In this document: piece after piece, positions 1-5,132 of the stretch
Layout: every line of letters begins with the position of its first letter
Position numbering within the stretch: position 1 is the first letter of the stretch
Assembly (NCBI GenBank): GCA_027485535.1
Contig: JAIXQV010000227.1
Span: forward strand, 1-5,451
Length of the DNA stretch: 5,451 bases
Source: Oxalobacteraceae bacterium
GTDB lineage: Bacteria; Pseudomonadota; Gammaproteobacteria; Burkholderiales; Burkholderiaceae_D
Direction of reading: 5' to 3'
Notes under the pieces: model-generated
Database searches by the model: none
The model's input: the letters and a program-made list of their open reading frames with translations, nothing else
What the model was told of the DNA's origin: nothing
Made by a program: the position numbers and the translations under genes

Positions 1-323
1 ATCAGCGTTACACCGTCTTCAAAAATCCAGCTGATGCCTGCGAAGGCGCCGATCTGGTCACCACCGATGTCTGGACCAGCATGGGCTATGAACAAGAAAA
101 CGCAGCGCGCCTAAAAGCCTTTGACGGCTGGATCGTCGACGCTGACAAGATGAAGCGCGCCCACCAAGACGCGCTTTTCATGCACTGCCTGCCCGCGCAT
201 CGCGGCGAAGAAGTCGCGGCCGAAGTTATCGACGGCCCACAGTCGGTCGTATGGGACGAAGCAGAAAACCGGCTGCATGTACAGAAAGCCTTGCTCGAGT
301 ATCTCGTGCTGGGCGAAGTTTGA
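1..323 (+). CDS. argF: Ornithine carbamoyltransferase, 3' end (partial)
   Basis: This gene enters from the left edge. Codons are in frame from base 3, about 106 residues are visible, and the stop is TGA at 321-323. The enzyme joins carbamoyl phosphate to ornithine to give citrulline, the sixth step of arginine synthesis, in the cytoplasm. The visible part is the C-terminal ornithine-binding domain. It carries the family signature HCLPAHRG at bases 183-206, whose Cys contacts ornithine. Upstream is DVWTSMGYE, equivalent to the VWxSMG motif of the family. About two thirds of the protein, including the carbamoyl phosphate site, lies outside the window. argG starts 28 bases after the stop, so the two are probably cotranscribed and act on consecutive reactions. 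The HCLP motif excludes aspartate carbamoyltransferase. A catabolic ArgI/ArcB assignment is possible in principle, but the argG neighbour favours biosynthesis. Confidence 0.96.
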   Translation, partial: QRYTVFKNPADACEGADLVTTDVWTSMGYEQENAARLKAFDGWIVDADKMKRAHQDALFMHCLPAHRGEEVAAEVIDGPQSVVWDEAENRLHVQKALLEYLVLGEV

Positions 324-351
324 ACCTCCCGTCAATCAGGAAAATCTAGCA

Positions 352-1584
352 ATGAGCGACATCAAGAAAGTAGTCCTTGCCTACTCCGGCGGACTGGATA
401 CCTCCGTTATTCTGAAATGGCTGCAAGATCACTACCACTGCGAAATCGTGACCTTCACCGCCGATTTGGGCCAAGGCGAAGAGCTGGATCCCGCGCGCGC
501 CAAGGCCATCAAATTCGGCATCAAGCCAAAGAACATCTACATCGATGATCTGCGCGAAGAATTCGTGCGCGACTTCGTGTATCCGATGTTCCGTGCCAAC
601 ACCATCTACGAGGGCGAGTATCTGCTCGGCACCTCGATCGCGCGCCCGCTAATCGCAAAACGCCTGATCGACATCGCGCGCGAAACCGGCGCAGATGCTA
701 TCTCGCATGGCGCCACCGGCAAAGGAAATGATCAAGTACGTTTTGAGTTAGGCGCTTATGCCTTGATGCCGAACGTGAAGATCATCGCACCATGGCGTGA
801 GTGGGATCTGCTCTCGCGCGAGAAGCTGTTGAAGTATGCGGAAGACGCTGGCATTGAGATCGACATGAAGCACAAGAGCGGCGGCGCGCCTTACTCGATG
901 GATGCCAACCTGCTGCACATCAGCTACGAAGGCCGCCACCTGGAGAACCCGAGCGCCGAGGCTGAAGAATCTATGTGGCGCTGGACTGTCAGCCCGGAGG
1001 CTGCACCGGATGCGGCAGAGTATCTGGATATTGAATTCGCAAAGGGTGACATCGTCGCGCTGAATGGCAAGACCATGAGCCCGGCCGAGGTACTGACCGA
1101 GCTGAACCGAATCGGCGGCAAACATGGCATCGGGCGACTCGATCTCGTCGAGAACCGTTACGTCGGCATGAAGTCGCGTGGCTGCTATGAAACCCCGGGC
1201 GGCACCATCATGCTGCGTGCCCATCGTGCGATTGAGTCGATTACGCTGGATCGCGAAGTCGCGCATCTGAAAGACGATCTCATGCCGCGCTACGCCTCGC
1301 TGATCTACAACGGCTACTGGTGGGCGCCGGAACGAGTTGCGCTGCAGACGCTGATTGACCATACGCAGCAAACCGTGAATGGCTGGGTACGGTTGAAACT
1401 GTATAAAGGCAACGTAATCGTCGTGTCGCGTGATTCAAAAACTGACTCGCTATTCGATCAAACGATTGCAACCTTTGATGAAGATGGCGGTGCTTACGAC
1501 CAAGCAGACGCAGGTGGTTTCATCAAGCTAAACGCACTGCGTATGCGTATTGCTGCGAATGCAAAAACAAAGCGCGCAAAATAA
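352..1584 (+). CDS. argG: Argininosuccinate synthase
   Basis: The predicted protein has 410 residues, the usual length for the shorter ArgG class (E. coli ArgG is about 447). It condenses citrulline and aspartate with ATP to argininosuccinate in the cytoplasm, using the product of the preceding argF. The ATP pyrophosphatase loop SGGLDTS is at residues 12-18. GATGKGNDQVRFE at 120-132 is the citrulline/aspartate-binding signature. SYEGRHLENP (191-200) and MKSRGCYETPGG (273-284) are further conserved blocks. An upstream in-frame ATG at 277 would overlap argF and add 25 unrelated residues. ATG 352 is preferred because MSDIKKVVLAYSGG matches the normal family N-terminus and AGGA lies 10 bases upstream. 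It is intact, with no missing motif. ppnP follows 24 bases after the stop. No terminator is visible between argF, argG and ppnP. Confidence 0.98.
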   Translation: MSDIKKVVLAYSGGLDTSVILKWLQDHYHCEIVTFTADLGQGEELDPARAKAIKFGIKPKNIYIDDLREEFVRDFVYPMFRANTIYEGEYLLGTSIARPLIAKRLIDIARETGADAISHGATGKGNDQVRFELGAYALMPNVKIIAPWREWDLLSREKLLKYAEDAGIEIDMKHKSGGAPYSMDANLLHISYEGRHLENPSAEAEESMWRWTVSPEAAPDAAEYLDIEFAKGDIVALNGKTMSPAEVLTELNRIGGKHGIGRLDLVENRYVGMKSRGCYETPGGTIMLRAHRAIESITLDREVAHLKDDLMPRYASLIYNGYWWAPERVALQTLIDHTQQTVNGWVRLKLYKGNVIVVSRDSKTDSLFDQTIATFDEDGGAYDQADAGGFIKLNALRMRIAANAKTKRAK

Positions 1585-1608
1585 ATCGAACCTAAAATAA
1601 GGAAGAAA

Positions 1609-1923
1609 ATGAGCACCCAATTCGACAATGTCTCCGTCGTCAAGAAAGCGAATATCTTTTTTGATGGCAAGTGTGTTTCACACAATGTGCTGTTTGCCGA
1701 TGGCACCCGAAAATCCGTGGGCGTGATTTTCCCTTCGTCACTGGTATTCAACACCGGCGCACCAGAAATTATGGAAATCAACGCCGGCAAGTGCCGCGTG
1801 CGGTTGAAAGGCGAAACTGAGTGGAAGACCTACGAAGGCGGCCAGAGCTTCAATGTGCCGGGTGATTCCAGCTTTGACATTGAGACGATTGAGACGCTGG
1901 ATTACGTTTGTCACTTTGGTTGA
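1609..1923 (+). CDS. ppnP: Pyrimidine/purine nucleoside phosphorylase (PpnP/YaiE, DUF1255)
   Basis: This is a 104-residue protein of the PpnP (formerly UPF0345/YaiE) family, close to the 94 residues of E. coli PpnP. The family has a small cupin-like beta-barrel fold and cleaves a broad range of nucleosides with phosphate to free base and ribose-1-phosphate. The match rests on KSVGVI (residues 35-40), GAPEIMEI (50-57), the EW.TYEGG stretch (71-78) and FNVPGDSSFDI (81-91), all in family order. The first 18 or so residues extend beyond the E. coli N-terminus. The start is supported by AAGGA at 1599-1603, five bases before ATG. The gene sits 24 bases after argG, probably in the same transcript, although the function is nucleoside salvage rather than arginine synthesis. 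Two TGA codons follow in tandem, then a strong terminator. Confidence 0.93.
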   Translation: MSTQFDNVSVVKKANIFFDGKCVSHNVLFADGTRKSVGVIFPSSLVFNTGAPEIMEINAGKCRVRLKGETEWKTYEGGQSFNVPGDSSFDIETIETLDYVCHFG

Positions 1924-1946
1924 TGATATGGGCTAGCATGCCCTAC

Positions 1947-1974
1947 AAAAAACCCCGCTGCAGCGGGGTTTTTT
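1947..1974. terminator. Bidirectional intrinsic terminator between ppnP and murB
   Basis: A perfect 28-base palindrome is centred between 1960 and 1961. It has six A residues, then ACCCCGC-type arms around a TGCA core, then seven T residues (1969-1975). As RNA it folds into a stem of at least eight mostly G-C pairs with a U-tract on either strand. It lies 23 bases after the ppnP stop and 105 bases beyond the murB stop on the other strand, so it should end both converging transcripts. The remaining bases up to 2079 show nothing convincing. Confidence 0.93.
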
Positions 1975-2079
1975 TATCGCAGATCTCTATACGAACCAGA
2001 AATCTAATCAGCCGATTTCTCGCAAGTTATCTGCTCGCATAGTCTAGCGGTGCTTTAGAACTGATCTTATCAATAGCTA

Positions 2080-3108
2080 CTAGACAATCACCGGCTCAGG
2101 CTCCAGTATCACCCCGCACTTCGCATTCACATCGTCGCGAATCTTGTTTGCAAGATGAAGTAGGTCAGCACCGCTCGCCCCGCCAAGATTTACGAGCACC
2201 AGCGCTTGGTTTTCATGAACACCTGCGGCACCGATGGACTTACCCTTCCAGCCACACTGATCGATCAGCCAACCAGCGGCGAGTTTGTAACGACCATCCG
2301 CCTGTGGGTAACTGACCAACGCTGGGTATTGGGCTAGCAGCGAATTTCGCAGTTCTGCGCTCACCACCGGGTTCTTGAAAAAACTACCGGCGTTACCTAC
2401 TTTCGCCGGATCGGGCAGCTTGCGGGTTCGGATAGCGATGACTGCATCCGCGATATCTTGCGCATTAGCCTTCGTGATTCCCCGTGATGCGAGCTCTGCC
2501 GCCAACTCTGCGTAGCGTAAGTTTGGCTGCCAAGCCTTCGGCAAGGCAAATCTCACCTCAAGAATAATCGCTCGATCTCTTAAGGTATGCTTGAAAACGC
2601 TATCGCGGTAAGCAAAGGCACAATCCGCTTTTGACAGATACAACAACTCGCCTGAGGTCATATCGAATGCGGTCAGCGAATGAAAAAAATCGACCAGCTC
2701 GCTGCCATAGGCGCCGATATTTTGGATCGGCGCAGCACCAACACTACCCGGTATCAAGGACAGATTCTCCAACCCTGCAAATCCTTGGGCCAAAGTCCAC
2801 TGCACGAAGGCATGCCAATTCTCACCAGCCTGAGCAGTAACGAATACCTGCTGCTCATCCTCGCCGGTGACAGCCATACCCAGCGTAGCGATATGCAGCA
2901 CCAGGCCTGGAAAATCGTGGGTTAGTAGCACATTGCTGCCACCACCGAGGATCAGTCTTGGTATGGCACGCAAGCTTGTATCGCGATACAGCGCATGCAA
3001 CTGCGCGACATCGGTCACCTCGAGATAATGCGCGGCCTTGGCATCGATACCGAAGGTATTCAATGCGCGCAGCGAGTAATGAGACTGAATATCAAGTTGG
3101 GATGCCAT
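2080..3108 (-). CDS. murB: UDP-N-acetylmuramate dehydrogenase (UDP-N-acetylenolpyruvoylglucosamine reductase)
   Basis: The predicted protein has 342 residues, the same length as E. coli MurB, and is type I. It uses FAD and NADPH to reduce UDP-GlcNAc-enolpyruvate to UDP-MurNAc, the second committed step of peptidoglycan precursor synthesis in the cytoplasm. LNTFGID (16-22) and LGGGSNV (54-60) mark the FAD-binding domain, and GLENLSLIPGSVGAAPIQNIGAYG follows. YRDS (167-170) holds the Tyr/Arg pair of the active site. GNAGSFFKNP (238-247) has the catalytic Ser242, and LEPEP (335-339) has Glu338, equivalent to E. coli Glu325. The start is fixed: an in-frame TAG lies at 3112-3114, two codons upstream, and no other Met precedes the conserved domain. 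No Shine-Dalgarno sequence precedes this ATG, which is odd for this window. It is divergent from yajQ. Confidence 0.97.
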   Translation of the reverse strand: MASQLDIQSHYSLRALNTFGIDAKAAHYLEVTDVAQLHALYRDTSLRAIPRLILGGGSNVLLTHDFPGLVLHIATLGMAVTGEDEQQVFVTAQAGENWHAFVQWTLAQGFAGLENLSLIPGSVGAAPIQNIGAYGSELVDFFHSLTAFDMTSGELLYLSKADCAFAYRDSVFKHTLRDRAIILEVRFALPKAWQPNLRYAELAAELASRGITKANAQDIADAVIAIRTRKLPDPAKVGNAGSFFKNPVVSAELRNSLLAQYPALVSYPQADGRYKLAAGWLIDQCGWKGKSIGAAGVHENQALVLVNLGGASGADLLHLANKIRDDVNAKCGVILEPEPVIV

Positions 3109-3117
3109 GGGCTACCG

Positions 3118-3123
3118 ATTATA
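3118..3123 (-). promoter_or_regulatory. Putative -10 element of murB (leaderless start)
   Basis: On the minus strand this reads TATAAT, a perfect sigma-70 -10 hexamer. It ends nine bases before the murB ATG. A start site about seven bases downstream of the hexamer would leave a leader of roughly 0-4 bases. That fits the absence of a ribosome binding site, because there is no room for one. No good -35 hexamer is seen at 16-18 base spacing (the region reads about CGGCCT), so the promoter may be weak or need an activator. This is a call from sequence only. Confidence 0.5.
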
Positions 3124-3157
3124 CCGACCGGGTCACGGCTAGGCCGGTATGCTCCTC

Positions 3158-3163
3158 TATAAT
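3158..3163 (+). promoter_or_regulatory. Putative -10 element of yajQ
   Basis: A perfect TATAAT hexamer lies on the plus strand 31 bases before the yajQ ATG. It would give a leader of about 25 bases that contains the ribosome binding site. No recognisable -35 hexamer lies at normal spacing (3134-3141 reads about CACGGCTA). Its -35 zone overlaps that expected for the opposing murB promoter, so the two may compete for RNA polymerase. Confidence 0.5.
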
Positions 3164-3194
3164 AAGCGGTATTCATTTTCATCTGGAGCAGCCT

Positions 3195-3680
3195 ATGCCC
3201 TCGTTCGATATCGTCTCAGAAGCCAACCAGGTCGAGGTCAGAAATGCCGTTGATCAGGCCAACAAGGAAATTACAACGCGCTTTGACTTCAAAGGCAGTG
3301 ATGCACGTGTCGAGCAAAAAGAGCATGAGCTGACCGCGTACGCGGACAGCGATTTTCAGTTGGGACAGGTGCGCGACGTGCTGACTAATAAAATGGCCAA
3401 GCGCAATGTTGACGTACGCTTTCTGGACCTCGGCAAGATCGAGAAGATCGGCGGCGACAAGGTCAAGCAGGTGATCAAGGTGAAGAACGGCATTGAGACC
3501 GATGCCGCTAAAAAGATTCAGCGCATCATCAAGGATAGCAAGATCAAGGTGCAGGCAAGCATTCAGGGAGAATCAGTGCGCGTGCAGGGCGCGAAGCGCG
3601 ATGACCTGCAGGCGACCATTGCCCTGCTGAAGAAGGAAGTGACTGATCTTCCGCTGGAGTTTAATAACTTCAGAGATTGA
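3195..3680 (+). CDS. yajQ: YajQ-family nucleotide-binding protein (UPF0234)
   Basis: The predicted protein has 161 residues, normal for the family (E. coli YajQ is about 163). YajQ proteins are small cytoplasmic proteins with two ferredoxin-like domains that bind nucleotides. Xanthomonas and some other members bind cyclic di-GMP and affect transcription and virulence. I cannot tell from sequence whether this one does. Family hallmarks are MPSFDIVSE at the N-terminus, NAVDQANKEITTRFDFKGS (residues 18-35), KIEKIGGDKVKQVIKVKNGI (81-100), and the C-terminal VRVQGAKRDDLQ and LPLEFNNFRD. An in-frame ATG at 2958 would run through the murB N-terminus on the other strand. ATG 3195 is chosen because it begins at the conserved MPSFD and has GGAG at 3185-3188, six bases upstream. 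It is divergent from murB and appears to be transcribed alone, ending at the hairpin at 3699-3726. Confidence 0.96.
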   Translation: MPSFDIVSEANQVEVRNAVDQANKEITTRFDFKGSDARVEQKEHELTAYADSDFQLGQVRDVLTNKMAKRNVDVRFLDLGKIEKIGGDKVKQVIKVKNGIETDAAKKIQRIIKDSKIKVQASIQGESVRVQGAKRDDLQATIALLKKEVTDLPLEFNNFRD

Positions 3681-3698
3681 CAACCTTCTCCTACGTGA

Positions 3699-3726
3699 GA
3701 AAGGGCCGGTGATAACCGGCCCTTTC
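3699..3726. terminator. Terminator hairpin between yajQ and the effector-like gene
   Basis: A 12-base-pair perfect stem (arms GAAAGGGCCGGT and ACCGGCCCTTTC) closes a four-base GATA loop. It lies 18 bases after the yajQ stop and 10 bases beyond the stop of the converging gene. The U-tract is poor on both strands: the T run sits inside the stem, followed by CGTCATTT on the plus strand. Termination may be less efficient than at 1947-1974. The arms are the same as those of the hairpin at 5098-5124. Confidence 0.75.
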
Positions 3727-3734
3727 GTCATTTA
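3700..3734. repeat. Imperfect direct repeat, left copy (terminator plus CATTTA)
   Basis: This segment matches 5098-5132. Both have AAAGGGCCGGT, a loop of four or five bases, ACCGGCCCTTT, two or three differing bases, and CATTTA. In the right copy the TTA of CATTTA is the stop codon of the DAHP synthase gene. Here it lies just outside the effector-like gene, like a leftover 3' end. The two copies bracket a unit of about 1.4 kb containing that gene and its upstream region. Confidence 0.7.
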
Positions 3735-3736
3735 GA

Positions 3737-4750
3737 TCACATCAATGAGCAGGAAGAATTTTCTTCACCTTCAAGCGCATCAATAGCCTGATCAATAATA
3801 CTAAAATTTTCCAAACTATCAACCGCGTCAGGACCCCGTTCAAGAATTTTTAACAAAACTCTTGCCCGCAAATCGTGAAAGCTTATTGACGTCGCGGTGA
3901 GGATTTTATCGGTGCTTTCTGTTAACGCTGACTGAGTGTGTGTATCAAAAGTCATGAATATCTCAAAAACATTCCACACAAGTTGCACTACAGTTTCTCT
4001 TGGGAGTAATGGATGCGACTTCCCTAGTTCAATCAGGTTCCGGTCGTATGCTTTTATTCTGTCCGGCAAGGACGTGCTTAAAAAATTCAGCTTCATGCGA
4101 AGCATCGCGATTCCCGCACAGCGCGACGCAAAAAAATCAAAAGGTGGCGGCACTTGACCACTCGCCGCAATTGAGGCGTATTCGATCATTTTTTCAATAT
4201 GTATTTCAGTGTAGGCTCCGGATTTCAAGTCATCGAATTTCAGCGAGAATTCCTCACCTAGATGCCCGATCGCCTGTTCTGCTTGAACAAATACATCTAG
4301 CAGCACATCAGTCAACGCGTCCGATGGAAAATCTTTGGTATCAATCCTTTGCCAGGCACTGATCATCAGGTTTCGCAACAATTGAGACTGTTGATTCGGT
4401 TCGAAGCGCGCATCCGGTATGCGCTGAAGCAAGCTAGGCCAGACACGCATCTCGTTTTCCTCTGGCCCGACAAAGTGACATCCGCCAAGCCAGGACGTGA
4501 GCTCATGGATACGCTGAAATGCATCTTTGATATTACCTTTGTATAAATCTCTGTCGATAGCTTGAATTCCAATGTCAGTTATCCGTTCACGGATAGACTT
4601 ATACCTTGCCGAATCAACTTGCATCAGGCGCCCTATGTCGCCGAGGTTCAAAAACTGGCAAACGTGCTCCGCAATTTCATTCTTAAGAATGTCGGACGGC
4701 GAAGTCGCAGCAGAAGGGGCAGGAAAACGCGTCGATGAACTACTATCCAT
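3737..4750 (-). CDS. Hypothetical protein with F-box-like segment and C-terminal CaaX motif; candidate secreted effector
   Basis: I do not recognise a family for this 337-residue protein. Residues 1-20 are rich in Ser, Thr, Pro and Ala (MDSSSSTRFPAPSAATSPSD), as in many type III/IV effector N-termini, and there is no hydrophobic signal peptide. Residues about 19-53 align without gaps to the F-box pattern: L22, E25, I26, V30, F33, L34, D38, I39, R41, L42 and V45 fall at its conserved places, but the usual Pro after the first Leu is Lys. F-boxes recruit Skp1 of eukaryotic SCF ubiquitin ligases. The rest looks largely helical, with no membrane segment and no ankyrin or leucine-rich repeat I can see. 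The C-terminus is SSCSLM: Cys334-Ser-Leu-Met fits a CaaX box for farnesylation, a eukaryotic modification. Five sampled 60-base lines average about 45% GC, against 57-65% in two argG lines. The start at 4750 is preferred over 4870 because GGAGGT lies five bases upstream. The role as a host-targeted effector is inferred. Confidence 0.72.
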   Translation of the reverse strand: MDSSSSTRFPAPSAATSPSDILKNEIAEHVCQFLNLGDIGRLMQVDSARYKSIRERITDIGIQAIDRDLYKGNIKDAFQRIHELTSWLGGCHFVGPEENEMRVWPSLLQRIPDARFEPNQQSQLLRNLMISAWQRIDTKDFPSDALTDVLLDVFVQAEQAIGHLGEEFSLKFDDLKSGAYTEIHIEKMIEYASIAASGQVPPPFDFFASRCAGIAMLRMKLNFLSTSLPDRIKAYDRNLIELGKSHPLLPRETVVQLVWNVFEIFMTFDTHTQSALTESTDKILTATSISFHDLRARVLLKILERGPDAVDSLENFSIIDQAIDALEGEENSSCSLM

Positions 4751-4755
4751 ACTTA

Positions 4756-4761
4756 ACCTCC
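4756..4761 (-). promoter_or_regulatory. Ribosome binding site deciding the effector-like gene start
   Basis: On the minus strand this reads GGAGGT, a near-perfect Shine-Dalgarno sequence, five bases before the ATG at 4750. It is the strongest ribosome binding site in the window. It settles the start in favour of the 337-residue protein over a 377-residue version beginning at 4870, which lacks such a site. It also indicates that the gene can be translated well in its present host. Confidence 0.85.
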
Positions 4762-4784
4762 ACAAAATTTGTCGGTGAAGGCTT

Positions 4785-4828
4785 GGCAACGAAAGTTGCC
4801 TGAAAAAAGAAAATCGGAATTCTCCGAT
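4785..4828 (-). promoter_or_regulatory. Tandem hairpins with T-tract upstream of the effector-like gene
   Basis: Reading along the minus strand, a 6-bp hairpin (ATCGGA/TCCGAT arms, 4813-4828) is followed directly by TTTCTTTTTTCA (4812-4801). A second perfect 6-bp hairpin follows (GGCAAC/GTTGCC arms around a four-base loop, 4785-4800). The first hairpin plus T-tract has the form of a weak intrinsic terminator. It could stop transcription entering from upstream, or act as an attenuator in the gene's leader if the promoter lies further up. The second hairpin lies 24 bases before the GGAGGT site. No ligand-binding riboswitch class is recognised. Confidence 0.4.
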
Positions 4829-5097
4829 ATTGGTTGATCTCGACCTCCGAAAAAGAAGGCCAGATTTCAACTCGATGTCCGACAGTTAAGCGTGAAATGT
4901 GACCACTCAGAAGGGTTCGCGCTACATACCGTGTTCTAACGCAAGGTGGGACACATGGACGACCGAGTCGTTGTCGGCTTTACTATTCACTGACAGGCAT
5001 TAGGCATTCAACTGGCCTTTCATCTATTACATTCTTCTTCTCAGCCGGCGCTCTCTGTCAGTCACTACGTATCTCATGAAGTTGTATGACCAAAAAC
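4829..5097. other. Gene-free upstream region of the effector-like gene
   Basis: Together with the leader (4751-4828) this makes 347 bases without a convincing gene. Neither strand shows a clear sigma-70 promoter. The best minus-strand fragments are a TTGAAT followed about 17 bases later by GAATAG (5012-4984 region) and an isolated TGTAAT near 5030, neither good enough to call. I found no plant-inducible-promoter (TTCGB-N15-TTCGB) pair on the minus strand. A short near-duplication GGCATTAGGCATT occurs near 4997-5009. The region presumably holds the effector-like gene's promoter and may be imported DNA together with it. Confidence 0.4.
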
Positions 5098-5124
5098 AAA
5101 GGGCCGGTATCGAACCGGCCCTTT
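5098..5124 (-). terminator. Terminator of the DAHP synthase gene
   Basis: An 11-base-pair perfect stem (AAAGGGCCGGT/ACCGGCCCTTT) closes a five-base loop (5109-5113). On the minus strand it lies five bases after the DAHP synthase stop and is followed by GTTTTTGG, giving a U-rich tail, so it fits a terminator for that gene. The stem arms are identical to those at 3700-3725, and only the loops differ. Confidence 0.85.
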
Positions 5125-5132
5125 TGCATTTA
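5098..5132. repeat. Imperfect direct repeat, right copy (terminator plus CATTTA)
   Basis: This is the partner of 3700-3734. It shares both 11-base stem arms and the following CATTTA, and differs in the loop (ATCGA against GATA) and in the two or three bases before CATTTA. Here the terminal TTA is the stop codon of the DAHP synthase gene on the minus strand, so this copy is likely the original position. The left copy would then be the duplicate created when the intervening DNA arrived. A recurrent genomic terminator sequence is the alternative. Confidence 0.7.

Noticed and set aside
748..1371. A 207-codon open frame on the minus strand.
   Set aside because: It lies entirely inside argG on the opposite strand, and its translation is an Arg/His/Ala-rich shadow with no recognisable domain.
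1998..2020. A 7-bp inverted repeat (AGAAATC/GATTTCT) between the ppnP terminator and murB.
   Set aside because: The stem is A/T-rich with a nine-base loop and no T-tract. It is weak beside the strong bidirectional terminator 24 bases away.
2958..3194. An in-frame upstream extension of yajQ, adding 79 residues.
   Set aside because: It overlaps the 5' end of murB and the intergenic promoters, and the conserved YajQ N-terminus MPSFD begins at 3195 with its own GGAG.
3936..4778. Several plus-strand open frames of 65-120 codons.
   Set aside because: All are opposite the effector-like gene, lack family features and good ribosome binding sites, and fit antisense shadows.
4751..4870. A 40-residue N-terminal extension of the effector-like gene, starting at ATG 4870.
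   Set aside because: ATG 4870 has no good ribosome binding site, the extension is Arg/Ser/Phe-rich and runs through the two leader hairpins, and GGAGGT sits exactly before the ATG at 4750.
4955..4993. A 12-codon frame (MDDRVVVGFTIH) on the plus strand with a purine-rich stretch upstream.
   Set aside because: It is too short to support as a gene and has no promoter. The neighbouring sequence vaguely suggested an insertion-sequence end, but no inverted repeat or transposase fragment could be found.
4829..5097. Search for a tRNA, a CRISPR array or a PIP-box promoter in the gap upstream of the effector-like gene.
   Set aside because: No cloverleaf, no regularly spaced repeats and no TTCGB pair at the right spacing were seen on the relevant strand.
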